Assembly (NCBI RefSeq): GCF_015207605.1
Contig: NZ_JADEWO010000053.1
Coordinates: 1 to 41,720, forward strand
Direction: 5' to 3'
DNA: 41,720 bases
Source: Oculatella sp. LEGE 06141
Lineage (GTDB): Bacteria > Cyanobacteriota > Cyanobacteriia > Elainellales > Elainellaceae
In this document: piece by piece, positions 1 to 8,196 of the stretch
How positions within the stretch are numbered: the first letter of the stretch is position 1
How the letters are laid out: the number at the start of each line of letters is the position of its first letter
The notes under the pieces: model-generated
The model's input: only the letters and a program-made list of their open reading frames with translations
Told to the model about the DNA's origin: nothing
The model's database searches: none
Translations under genes and position numbers: made by a program

Positions 1-153
1 GGGTCTTGTCCCAGTCCGATTGGCTAACATCATTGATGGAGGGGACAGGGTTCTCTTCCATCTTGTTAGCCTAGCAGCACCTCTCGATTTTCTCAATTCC
101 CTTTTTCAACCCCTTGAACAGTTACGAAAAAAGAGACCAACCCCGTAGATGAG

Positions 154-1188
154 ATGCTCGATAAGCTGTTGGGCGATTGCCAGAGTCCAGAGGATATCCT
201 GGGCGAATCGGGTCTACTCAAACAACTGAGCAAACGGTTGATTGAACGAGCTTTGGCCGGGGAGTTGAACCACCATCTCAAAGCTGAACAGGAGATAGAG
301 CTTGACAACCCGGACTCAGAGAGGCTGACCCGTGGCAATAGCCGCAATGGCTACTCTAAAAAGACGCTTCAGTCGAACCACGGCGAGATGGACTTAGCAA
401 TTCCACGTGAGCGCAAGGGCAAGTTTGAACCTGTTCTGGTGCCCAAGCACCAACGCCGCTTAGCCGGCCTCGATGAGAAGATTTTGGTGCTGTATGCACA
501 GGGATTGAGCACTCGCGACATCAGCGCTCAGTTGGAAGAACTCTATGGCGTCAACATCTCAGCCTCCCTCATCAGCGAGGTAACTGATAGCGTCAGCGAC
601 GAGGTAAAAGCCTGGCAGGTGCGTCCTTTAGATGAGGTATACCCCATCCTTTACCTGGATGCCCTGTACGTCAACATCAAGGTCTCCGGGCGCGTCAGCA
701 AACGAGCCGTGTACGTGGTTTTAGGCATCAACCGTGAGGGCAACAAGGAACTGTTGGGTTTGTGGATTGGAGAGGCGGAAGCCGAAGGAGCCAAGTTCTG
801 GCTCAAAGTGCTGACAGATTTGAAGAACAGAGGATTAAAGGACATCTTGATTGCCTGCTGCGATGGGTTAGTGGGCTTTCCCCAGGCGATCGAGGCACTG
901 TATCCCAAAACCCAGGTTCAATTGTGTATCGTGCATCTGATTCGTAATTGTCTGCGCTACGTCCCCTGGAAGGAATCTAAGGCGGTAGCAGCAGAACAAG
1001 GAAAATCTGGATTTGTTCCAGCGATTGCGAGGTGGGTGATTGAGCGGTCGAATGCCTGGATGGAGCGATGTAAAATCCTGGTCAAGAACTTCGAGCGGAC
1101 GCTTGCTAATGCCACGACAAAACTCAACCTTTGCTTCATTCGGCCAATGATTAAGAGGCTTGCAACCTCTCCTCAAGATCTCAAATAG
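154..1188 (+). pseudogene. Chimeric transposase: IS256-type N-terminus fused in frame to an IS5-type C-terminus
   Basis: The first ~278 residues read as an IS256/MULE-type transposase: RNGYSKKT, the first catalytic Asp in YLDALYV (D169), the second in ACCDGLVGF (D237) and the CIVHLIRN motif. At about nt 985-1000 the IS256 sequence stops, just after YVPWKESKAVAA. It continues in frame with a typical IS5-family C-terminus: QGKSGFVP, RWVIERSNAWMERC and LVKNFERTL, ending LCFIRPMIKRLA. The third acidic residue (E297) therefore comes from a different family than the two Asp residues, and the usual IS256 C-terminal third is absent. The frame is open upstream to nt 118 and reads TVTKKETNPVDE, which looks like native N-terminus without a start codon, so ATG 154 may not be original. 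Most likely an inactive fusion from IS5 insertion and deletion. No terminal repeats were identified. Confidence 0.8.
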
Positions 1189-1273
1189 GCTCTATAGCGA
1201 TCGCAGCGCTTGGAGAAGCAATCAGGGACAACACGAAAGAAAGCAACTCAACTGATCTGCTCAAGACTTAGAA

Positions 1274-1597
1274 TCACACCCAGTTAGTATCTTGACTCAT
1301 GATATAACCAGTACCAGATACGTCCTGTAGAACAGCAATCAGGTTGCCATTGTGGTAGATACCCTTGTCTAGCGCCCCTGTTCCAACGTTTAAGTTCAGA
1401 TCCCACGTATAATACAGGTCACTCCCTTTCATCGTCAGCCTATCTCCCTCATACCGATTGAAGTCAGTGATGACTGCATAACCACTGTCTAGATAGTAGA
1501 TTCCATATCCTGCATCTCCCAAGGCGAAAGGGTATTGCCTTGATTTGTCCAGACAACTGGACAGCTTAGCGTACAGTTTAATTCCAATGCTAAACAA
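1274..1597 (-). pseudogene. C-terminal fragment of an RTX/hemolysin-type calcium-binding protein
   Basis: The reading frame (from a TTG, 107 codons) contains ALGDAGYGIYYLDSGYAVITDFNR, followed by GDRLTMKGSD and NGNLIAVLQDV. This pattern (LGD, then YAxITDF, GDxLxL, then xLIAxLxxV) is the terminal domain seen at the ends of many cyanobacterial RTX-type secreted proteins. No nonapeptide GGxGxDxLx repeats precede it in this or the other minus frames. The resemblance starts only around nt 1540, so it is a relic cut off from its N-terminal part. The upstream 60 nt of the frame look unrelated. Confidence is moderate because the match is by pattern. Confidence 0.5.
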
Positions 1598-2222
1598 ACC
1601 CCAACGAGCAGGTTGACCATGAACAGCAGTGGGCCATCACCCAATCGCTCATCGGCACCTTGACCGGAAGCAATATCATCCTCACTGTCAAACCCTTCTG
1701 GCACCAGATTGAACCCACCATCAATCAGTACAACAGCGATCGCTCCCTCGACGAACGACGACAAAACTACGGGCGATCGCATCAACTACTTCAGCTCAAA
1801 GAGAGTTCGATACCTGGCTCGATGCTCAACTGCACCCCTAGAAACAAACCAAACCGAAGTTCGATCGCCTCACTGACCCAGCTTTGGGATCAACGCCCCA
1901 TTGCTCTGCTCAAGCCTCAATCACTCGCTCAGCAACCTCCCATAGCTTGGGCGATCGCTGCATCCCTCTTGAAGACCCCCAACCCATCTGTAATACTCCT
2001 ATTTCTCTCGCTTTAGAACTCATTCTCTCAACAATCCTCCCCTCGATCCCTCTCCCACTAACCCTTTTAGCCTCTCCCTCTTAACCTCGTTGCACATCCC
2101 GTGGGCGGATCAACGACAAAAAGCGACGAACTCGACACTTGCAGAAGACACGTTTCAATCTGATGATCTACAGCCGCGATCGCAGATTTCATAAGTGGGT
2201 TTCTTCTAGACTTGGCATCCAG
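1598..2222. other. Non-coding or degraded stretch
   Basis: Several short frames are open, the longest at 1660-2016 on the plus strand, but none has a recognisable motif, a good ribosome binding site or a consistent frame. The plus-strand frame shows protein-like composition around 1630-1800 and then loses it, so it may be an eroded gene. Several HIP1 or half-HIP1 sites are present. Confidence 0.4.
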
Positions 2223-2351
2223 TTACTCTAAAATTCTTTGAACGCCAATTTGAATAATTCCGATCGCCACCTGCACCACAACCCAACCCAACGTGCAAAC
2301 TGCGATCGTCTTGTTTAGCTTAAGATTAAGCCCACTGTGCAACGCCACCAT
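2223..2351 (-). pseudogene. C-terminal fragment of a membrane protein
   Basis: This minus-strand frame encodes MVALHSGLNLKLNKTIAVC followed by a hydrophobic helix (LGWVVVQVAIGIIQIGV) and ends QRILE. It has the look of the last transmembrane segment of an integral membrane protein and faintly recalls the end of Yip1-family proteins. The frame stays open upstream to about nt 2410 without further recognisable sequence. It is probably a gene relic. Family assignment is uncertain. Confidence 0.3.
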
Positions 2352-2575
2352 TGCAGCGACTAAGCTAGTGAGTGAAGAACCGTTGCTAGGACAACCGCGC
2401 TGCCGACCACAAGTGGACAGTCACGTTGACTTGGTGGGCGCTGTCCCCTCGCTCGATAACAATCCTAGTAAACGGCGCGGCGAACCAGGTTCTGATCATG
2501 CACCGGTTAAGACACAGTTTGAGATTTAGGAATTTTTGGAAGCGATCGCCACTGGGATAAGTACTCGTCTTGGTA

Positions 2576-2704
2576 GTGTTCGAACAGGCTAATGCAGTCA
2601 CTGCCAATCAGTATGAGGGCAAACGAGGTGGATGGGGCTATATCGAGGTGAAGACGACCAAGGGAAAGCCGTATCGCTACTTTCTAATCTTCATCCTGAT
2701 CTAG
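2576..2704 (+). pseudogene. Fragment with a RGGWGYIEVK motif of small cyanobacterial DNA-associated proteins
   Basis: From GTG 2576 the frame reads 42 codons including KRGGWGYIEVKTTKGKPYRYF. The GxIExKxxxGxxYxY pattern is common in short cyanobacterial proteins of unknown function, often near mobile elements. After YRYF the expected continuation is lost and the frame ends. Its 3' end overlaps the opposite-strand 57-aa gene. Treated as a truncated relic; the family link is by memory of the pattern only. Confidence 0.3.
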
Positions 2705-2857
2705 CTGCGGAAACTGCTCAAGGAGTTTGGTAATGAGCAGGTAGAGTTCATCTAAGATTTCCTCCGCTCCCTGCTCATCTACCTCGGTTAATAGCTGCTC
2801 AACTCCCATAATGTGTTGAACCAGGTGATTGGATTGCTGACGGTTGAGGGAAGACAT
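2684..2857 (-). CDS. Small acidic alpha-helical protein, 57 aa, unknown function
   Basis: An ATG-started frame of 57 codons encodes an acidic, helix-favouring protein: MSSLNRQQSNHLVQHIMGVE at the N-terminus, then EEILDELYLLITKLLEQF, ending LDQDED. Leucines recur every three to four residues, so an amphipathic or coiled-coil helix is likely. There is no signal peptide or cysteine. It lies 56 bp downstream of the 128-aa gene at 2914-3300 on the same strand, and the two probably form a transcript. Its composition is coherent and quite unlike the surrounding relics. I do not recognise the family; a toxin-antitoxin or small regulatory pair is possible but nothing in the sequence shows it. Confidence 0.5.
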   Translation of the reverse strand: MSSLNRQQSNHLVQHIMGVEQLLTEVDEQGAEEILDELYLLITKLLEQFPQLDQDED

Positions 2858-2913
2858 AGCAATTGTTGTTTCCTGATGCTTGCTCGCTATTCATCGTAGG
2901 GTTTCTTCTACAC

Positions 2914-3300
2914 CTATCCAATGGATTCCGCCAACGCTGCTTTGGTTCGAGCTACCGAAAGGCGAACCCGCTCCATCTGTGACTCATAAGCTGCCTTTTG
3001 CTGCGGTGACCCATCACTGGGGTTCGCTCTCAAAATTTGCTCATAATAGCGAAAGATTTGAAACGCATAGCTAACGACCGCAACCTGCTCCTGGGAAAGA
3101 GACAAGATGCGATCGACCAGATCTGAGCAGGTTGCTGAATGAGGTAGGGCAAACACATCGGCATAAAGAGGGGGGAGTCGATCCGGTCGTGTTTTCAACT
3201 CATTCAATAGCCGTATGGCTTCCTGGGATAGTTCTCCATCAAAATCAGCTAGGGAATTTAGTAAGTTTAGTAGCAAGGACTTTGAACGTTTTTGCTTCAA
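2914..3300 (-). CDS. Hypothetical alpha-helical protein, 128 aa
   Basis: The frame begins at a TTG (3298-3300); an in-frame TGA lies 21 bases further upstream and no ATG occurs near the start, so TTG is the only plausible early start. The protein begins MKQKRSKSLLLNLLNSLADF and is predicted to be mostly helical, with ELSQEAIRLLNEL in the first third and SYAFQIFRYYEQILRANP in the second half. No catalytic motif, membrane span or signal peptide is visible. It is followed after 56 bp by the 57-aa gene on the same strand. I do not recognise the family. The sequence is intact, unlike most of its neighbours. Confidence 0.5.
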   Translation of the reverse strand: MKQKRSKSLLLNLLNSLADFDGELSQEAIRLLNELKTRPDRLPPLYADVFALPHSATCSDLVDRILSLSQEQVAVVSYAFQIFRYYEQILRANPSDGSPQQKAAYESQMERVRLSVARTKAALAESIG

Positions 3301-3463
3301 TTTAGGACGGTAAGGAGATAGTCAACTGCGTCAAAATTCTAACAGGTCTGAATTAGCAATTTTTCTTCCAGTGCTGCTGAGCCTGAAAAAATTCGCCGTA
3401 CGCTCACTCCCTTGTGTAGCAGATGGGCTGAGCTTCATCGGTTTCAAGTTCTTGTGAAATACT

Positions 3464-3493
3464 CCCGACGCTGCTCTTACGAGACAGCGCGGG
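3464..3493 (+). repeat. IS200/IS605 subterminal palindrome beyond tnpB
   Basis: CCCG-a-CGCTG (3464-3473) pairs with CAGCG-CGGG (3485-3493), leaving one unpaired A and an 11-nt loop. The same design, a CCCG arm, an unpaired A and a CGCT arm, occurs at the other end of the element (5234-5264). In this family TnpA recognises such hairpins as single strands. The palindrome overlaps the last codons of tnpB. Confidence 0.75.
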
Positions 3494-4748
3494 CTTCTCT
3501 TCGAACCGAAGTCCGTTGAGCATTTTTGAGTGTGGCGATTCCCAACCCCACTTTTTTAATCAGAATTGCAGCGTTGGTATCCCTGTCCATCTCATTTCCG
3601 CAATAAGAGCAGGAATGCCAACGCTCTGACAGTTCTTTAGGAACTTTGTTTAGACATGCACTGCAATGCTGGGAGGTTCCTTTGGGGTCAACCCTGACAA
3701 CTCGCTGACCAGCTTTTTCAGCTTTGAAAGTGAGAATATCAATAAACTGACTCCAACCTGCATCAGCAATGCTCTTGTTCAGACCAGACTTTGCTGCTTG
3801 CCCATTGGGAAGAAACTTTCCAGCTTCATCCTGCTTAGGCTTAGCACGTCTAGACATATTTTTGACGTTCAGATCCTCGACAAAAACCATGTCGGCTTTG
3901 TTGAGAATTCTTCCAGCCACTTCAAAGTGAAACTGTTTGCGCTGCCGTGCAATTTTTTGATGCAACTTGGCAACCTTGCGAATCAGCAGCTTTCGGGCGC
4001 GACTCCCTTTCTTAGCAACTGATACCTTTTGCTGCAACCGAGCAAGCTTTTCTTCAGATGAGCGGAAGTGTTGAGGGATAGGCTCAAAGTTGCCATCTGA
4101 AGTAGAGGCAAACTTTTCTAATCCCACATCAATTCCAACCGAGTTGTCCCAGTTTGGCTCTACTTCAGACGAGAATACGGGAACCGCCTTGTCTTCGAGC
4201 GTTAGAGTCACATACCAACCGTCTGCCTTCTTGCTGATGATGGCAGTTTTGATATCAAAACCATCAGGCAGTGGGCGATGTTGAATCAACCTGAGCGCGC
4301 CAATTTTAGACAAATTTACGCGATTGCCCTGAATGGGATTAGCCTCAACTTGAGGGTAGGTAAATGAGCGATATCTCCCCTTGCCTTTGAATCGTGGCTT
4401 GCCGCTACGCTGCCCATTGCTATCTCCCTTGAGATAGCGGTCAAACGTTAGCTTCACCCGCTTCACCATGTCTTGCAGCACCTGAGCGTTGATATCTGCA
4501 TACCAAGGGCGCTCACGTTTTAGCAGAACCAACCCTCTTTTTTGACTGTAGTAGTCAGGCTGTTCTCTGGGTTCTGCAATGCTGCAAATCAGTGGACAGG
4601 CGTTGATGGGACACCGATTCTGCTCATACCAATCAAACCGATCTGCCAGCAGCCAGTTATAGGCATGGCGCAACATATCCAGCCACCGATCCATTTCGGC
4701 AGACTGTTGAGCGGTTGGCAGTAGTCGGTATTGGTATGCGAGTCTCAT
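3477..4748 (-). CDS. tnpB: TnpB, RNA-guided nuclease of an IS200/IS605 element
   Basis: TnpB is the ancestor of Cas12: a guide-RNA-directed nuclease that cuts empty donor or target sites and helps the element persist. From ATG 4748 the protein has 423 aa and begins MRLAYQYRLLPT, a standard TnpB start; the frame is open further upstream but that adds no family sequence. The N-terminal helix-turn-helix region is followed by the OrfB central domain. All three RuvC acidic residues are present: D207 (GIDVGLEKF), E291 (VEDLNVKNM) and D390 (MDRDTNAA). The zinc ribbon has C362, C365, C380 and C383. It is divergent from tnpA with a 35-bp gap. The guide RNA would be expected from the 3' end of the gene and the adjoining element end, so around 3430-3640. 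The gene appears full length and active. Confidence 0.93.
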   Translation of the reverse strand: MRLAYQYRLLPTAQQSAEMDRWLDMLRHAYNWLLADRFDWYEQNRCPINACPLICSIAEPREQPDYYSQKRGLVLLKRERPWYADINAQVLQDMVKRVKLTFDRYLKGDSNGQRSGKPRFKGKGRYRSFTYPQVEANPIQGNRVNLSKIGALRLIQHRPLPDGFDIKTAIISKKADGWYVTLTLEDKAVPVFSSEVEPNWDNSVGIDVGLEKFASTSDGNFEPIPQHFRSSEEKLARLQQKVSVAKKGSRARKLLIRKVAKLHQKIARQRKQFHFEVAGRILNKADMVFVEDLNVKNMSRRAKPKQDEAGKFLPNGQAAKSGLNKSIADAGWSQFIDILTFKAEKAGQRVVRVDPKGTSQHCSACLNKVPKELSERWHSCSYCGNEMDRDTNAAILIKKVGLGIATLKNAQRTSVRREARAVS

Positions 4749-4783
4749 AATAGAATTATAGTTTACACACTGATAGATACAAT

Positions 4784-5215
4784 ATGGACTATAAGCCTCG
4801 CTCAAGAGGAGTTTCAAGACTCTACGCTCATTTGGTGCTTACTCCTAAATATCGTCGCAGGGTCATCACCCAAGCAATGCTGGAGAGGCTAAAAGAGATA
4901 GTTGGCAACTTGTGCCAAAAATGGCAGTGTGAACTCATGGAGTTCGGCGGAGAGCCTGACCACGTTCACATTGTTTTCAGGTTCTTTCCTCAAATCCAAC
5001 TGAGCAAGTTTGTGAACAATCTCAAAAGTGTTACCAGTCGCAGAATCCGAGAAGAGTTTTCAGAGGAAGTTAGTGCTGTCTATGGAGGTAAAAAAGTCTT
5101 TTGGACAGAAGCCTACTCGTTGGACTCTTGCGGAGATGCACCGCTTGATGTGCTTAGACGCTATGTGCAGAGCCAAAAAGGTTGTGTGTCAGACTCCGCT
5201 CGTCGCTCTGTCTGA
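4784..5215 (+). CDS. tnpA: TnpA, Y1 HUH transposase of IS200/IS605 family
   Basis: This small transposase excises and integrates a single-stranded circle by a Tyr-mediated strand transfer. The 143-aa frame has the HUH metal-binding motif (DHVHIVF, H60 and H62) and the catalytic Tyr Y127 in DVLRRYVQSQ. The usual SRLYAHLVLTPKYRR start is also present. The length is normal for the family; the last ten residues (SDSARRSV) run into the terminal repeat region. Divergent arrangement with tnpB is typical of IS605-type elements. No disabling change is visible. Confidence 0.93.
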   Translation: MDYKPRSRGVSRLYAHLVLTPKYRRRVITQAMLERLKEIVGNLCQKWQCELMEFGGEPDHVHIVFRFFPQIQLSKFVNNLKSVTSRRIREEFSEEVSAVYGGKKVFWTEAYSLDSCGDAPLDVLRRYVQSQKGCVSDSARRSV

Positions 5216-5233
5216 CGCGGGGAGTCCATGTAC

Positions 5234-5264
5234 CCCGACGCTCGGCTTCGCCAGAGCGCGGGGA
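5234..5264 (+). repeat. IS200/IS605 subterminal palindrome beyond tnpA
   Basis: CCCCG-a-CGCTC (5234-5244) pairs with GAGCG-CGGGG (5255-5264) around a 10-nt loop, again with a single unpaired A as at the tnpB end. A second hairpin, CGGGGA/TCCCCG at 5260-5278, uses the same GGGG arm and would compete with the first. The exact tip cannot be fixed without an empty site. Confidence 0.75.
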
Positions 5265-5278
5265 CTATAGCTCCCCGA

Positions 5279-5836
5279 ACCCCTCATTTGCTAGAGTTGG
5301 ACATCCCGCCAAACACCAGTTGAATTGCCATACTGAGAATTGCTGGGGTTTGAGGCGATCGCGTCCACGAGACATTAAATTCTGGTTCAATACCAGAAGC
5401 GGCCACGATCAAAAACGCAGTGTCTCAAAGAAGGGCATGTCTTACCAAGCCATTGTGAGAATTACAACATGATTGGCGATCGTGGTAGACGATCGCCTCA
5501 TTTGAAACCCCAGTCAGGGCAGCAACATCATTGAAGGTAACGCACCCCCACTCGTTTTGGCTCACCGTTGGTATGGTTACATAAATGCGATCGCTCCATT
5601 CTCATTGATAATGAAAAGGAGCGATCGCATTAGGTTGAGAGGATGGCTGAAATGTGCGAGTAGCTGGCCAAACTGTCCCCTTTTCTGGCGTACCGCAGGC
5701 GTAAGCCTGCAAAATTGGGGGACTTTTATCTAAGTGGTGCCAGTACATCTCAGGGTTAGGGCTTAAAACGCTTTGAACCGATCAGGAAAGGAAACCCATA
5801 CAGGACATTAAACATCCTTTAATGAGGCTTCAACCG
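5279..5836. other. Intergenic stretch without a supported gene
   Basis: Between the insertion sequence and the MHYT gene no frame has a recognisable product. A plus-strand frame ends at 5472 and reads RPRDIKFWFNTRSGHDQKR, perhaps a relic, but no family was recognised. The stretch contains the HIP1 hairpin at 5584-5631 and a 6-bp GCAGGC/GCCTGC hairpin with a GTAA loop at 5695-5710. The text TTGGGGGACTTT at about 5715 recurs inside the MITE near 8560. Confidence 0.4.
5584..5631. repeat. Perfect 14-bp inverted repeat built on HIP1
   Basis: AATGCGATCGCTCC (5584-5597) is exactly complementary to GGAGCGATCGCATT (5618-5631), enclosing a 20-nt loop that itself holds CATT/AATG. Each arm contains one complete GCGATCGC octamer. 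It could be a transcription terminator for neither or both sides; no T-run follows either arm. Confidence 0.7.
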
Positions 5837-6577
5837 TCAATCAACTTGTGATGCAAGAGAAGCCGTTCCTAAAATCGCCAGGGTGACAATTCCAATCGTA
5901 AATGCCATTGAGGTAGCATCTAAAGAGTTTACTCCCGGCCTGTTGGCAGCCGATAAGGCACTTTCTATCCTGGTAAATTGAACAGCGGCCATTCCGGTAT
6001 AGTGCAATCCACTAATGGCTGTTCCCATAATCAATGCAGCACCCAGTTTTAATTCCTTACGCCTGTCACCGTTGCGGATGTAATTGACCAGCAACAGTGC
6101 AAAACTGGCAACCGTAACCGCAACCAAGACCGAAAGTGCCACAATCCAATAGTTGTATTTCATCCGTGCTCCAGCAACCTCCATGGCCGCCATGCCGATG
6201 TAATGCATGGCTCCAATGCCTGCTCCCATCAGCAGTCCAGGAATTGCAACTGAAACCCAATCGGTAAATCCCTGCTTCAAACTATAAACGGCAATGCCAG
6301 AAGCAATAATTGCTGCAATCCAGGAGAGGATGACGATGGAATAATCGTAACTGACCGAAAAAGGCAATTGATAGGCCAGCATTGCAACAAAATGCATTGA
6401 CCAAATCCCTGTTCCTATCGTAAAAGCGCTGATGACCAGCCAACTCAGAAGAACCGCACTGTCAGTTTGGCTGAATGAAATTCTTTTCATCAACTCTATG
6501 GTTGTATAAGAAGCAACAACAGCAATGAAAATGGAGAAAATAACTAAAAGGAAATTATGTTGAGCTATCACAGTCAA
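5837..6577 (-). CDS. MHYT-domain integral membrane sensor, stand-alone
   Basis: The 246-aa protein has about seven hydrophobic segments and three MHYT motifs: MHFVAM (61-66), MHYIGM (124-129) and LHYTGM (191-196). In this family the Met/His pairs, near the outer face of the membrane, are thought to bind copper and sense a diatomic gas or redox state. Most relatives carry GGDEF, EAL or kinase output domains; here the protein ends after the last helix (LASQVD) with no output. It must therefore signal through another protein or be a minimal receptor. It is single-gene, with no partner on the same strand nearby apart from the broken kinase at 7105-8196, which is upstream. Confidence 0.88.
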   Translation of the reverse strand: MTVIAQHNFLLVIFSIFIAVVASYTTIELMKRISFSQTDSAVLLSWLVISAFTIGTGIWSMHFVAMLAYQLPFSVSYDYSIVILSWIAAIIASGIAVYSLKQGFTDWVSVAIPGLLMGAGIGAMHYIGMAAMEVAGARMKYNYWIVALSVLVAVTVASFALLLVNYIRNGDRRKELKLGAALIMGTAISGLHYTGMAAVQFTRIESALSAANRPGVNSLDATSMAFTIGIVTLAILGTASLASQVD

Positions 6578-6826
6578 TCACCTGTATGAAGTATTGCAGA
6601 ACAAGTGTTCGTTTGGTGATTGCACCCTGCTTGGCATGAACTACTCTGCGGTAGTTTCAGGCATTTGAAGTATATAAACGATCTGGTTAGTAATTTCAAA
6701 TTACTAGTACCGCTCGTCTGTCTCGCTTTGAGTCACATAGACTCACAAATAGTAATGTGATGGTTTTAACAGCACAAGCAACATATGGCTTGGTTTAGCT
6801 CCGCCAAGGTGCTTAGATCTAGCTGA

Positions 6827-6972
6827 GGAACGCGAATTTATTAAGGTGTAATTCCTTGTGTAGGGGCGTGGCATTCGGTCAAAAGCCCTTACCCTTGTTC
6901 CAGAACTATTGGCCGAATGCCACGCCCGTATCGGTAAATGTTGCCATTGATAGGTTATTTAATTCGCGATCC
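6827..6972. repeat. Nested inverted repeat, possible MITE
   Basis: The outer arms GGAACGCGAATT (6827-6838) and AATTCGCGATCC (6961-6972) match at 11 of 12 positions. Inside them GGGCGTGGCATTCGG (6864-6878) is perfectly complementary to CCGAATGCCACGCCC (6913-6927). The ~146-bp unit has no coding capacity. No target duplication could be seen. The rest of the 6578-7104 gap shows nothing else. Confidence 0.5.
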
Positions 6973-7104
6973 TTGGCAGATCGATCATCTCATCCATGGG
7001 ACTGATCTGTGAGATGCGATCAACCAATTCCTCTCGGTTAGCTTGGGATCGGTCTACCTCGGATGAACTAGGAGAGACGGTTGTGGATTTAGGCGAGTCG
7101 GGTT

Positions 7105-8196
7105 CTAGCCCGTGAGCAGAGCATGAATGGCTCTGACTAACTCTTCTGGCTCCACAGGTTTACTCACATGCTGCTGAAATCCGGATTGCAATGCCCGTTG
7201 TCGGTTGAAATCTCCGGCATACGCAGTGAGCGCGATCGCTTTTACCTGTCCTCCCTGGTCTGCTGGCAATGCTCGGACTTGCTGCATCAGCATATAGCCA
7301 TTGATATCGAGCATACCAACGTCGCTTACAAGCACATCGGGCAGAAATTGCGTCAAGGCTACCAATCCCTCAGTTGCGGTTGTAGCAGTGATTACGGTCG
7401 CTCCTGCCTGCTCCAGGACAAACGCCACAAAATCACGCGAATCGGGTTCATCATCAATCACCAGGATTTGTAAAGAGAGTGACAGGGTCGATGAGTGGGT
7501 GAGTCGGTGAGGCTCTCCCTGTCCTTCCGTCTCTCTATCCTTGGGTCGCTCCAGTAGCGGCAGTTTGACTGTAAACGTAGCTCCCAACCCTTCGCCTGCA
7601 CTGGCGGCGGTCACGGTGCCACCGTGTAGCTCGACTAAGTGACGGACGATCGCCAACCCTAACCCCAAACCGCCAAATTGACGAGTGGTTGCGCCATTCT
7701 CCTGGCGAAAATAATCAAATACACTGGAGAGGAAATCGGCTGCAATGCCTTTGCCGTTGTCGCTAACGGTGATTTGCGCCTGATGATCAACCTGCTATAA
7801 TCGCACCTCTACTCGTCCACCTGAGGGGGTGAACTTCACCGCATTGGAGAGCAAATTCCACACCACTTGCTGTAACCGGGTTGAGTCGCCAGCAACAGAG
7901 CCGACTTCAGAATCCAGGTTGGCTTCTACCGTAATAGATTTGGCTTCGGCCGCGAGTCGCACGGTTTCGATCGCGCCTTGAATGGTAACGGCTAAGTCAA
8001 TGGAACTGACATTAAGATTGAGCTTTCCTCGCAAAATGCGAGTTTCCCAGGGGTTCATTATGGCAGTCATGCCTGATTCGTCGGCGAACGTTTCCTGCGA
8101 TCGCCGCATTGTATCGCGCAGTTCCCCTGCCAGTTGGGGACTTTTAGACCGCTGTATTGGTCGAGATCCAGGGTTGAGGGGCATCTCAAGGAACAA
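7105..8196 (-). pseudogene. Hybrid histidine kinase (HATPase + receiver) broken by an in-frame TAG and N-terminal decay
   Basis: Read on the minus strand, the frame gives the end of a HisKA linker (RILRGKLNLNV), then the N box (WNLLSNAVKF). Next come an in-frame TAG at about 7796-7798, the G1 box (VSDNGKGIA), G2 (GLGLGLAIVRHLVELHGG) and a complete receiver domain (ILVIDDEPDS, VLVSDVGM, ALTAYA, VSKPVEP). Reading through the TAG restores a continuous kinase. The region that should hold the phospho-accepting His (HELRxPLNP) has degenerated: only PLNP survives, followed by unrelated sequence. No sensory domain is found upstream. The receiver part (7105-7668) remains open and could still be made. 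Overall a dying gene. Confidence 0.78.

Larger units (their letters stand above)
3430..5300. mobile_element. IS200/IS605-type insertion sequence (tnpA and tnpB, divergent)
   Basis: The element consists of divergent tnpA and tnpB bounded by matched imperfect palindromes at 3464-3493 and 5234-5264. The outer limits given are approximate. These elements lack terminal inverted repeats and target duplications and insert 3' of a short tetra- or pentanucleotide, so boundaries need comparison with an unoccupied site. Both genes look intact, suggesting recent activity. Confidence 0.75.

Noticed and set aside
1660-2016. 118-codon plus-strand frame
   Set aside because: No motif, no ribosome binding site and loss of protein-like composition in its second half; described only as degraded sequence.
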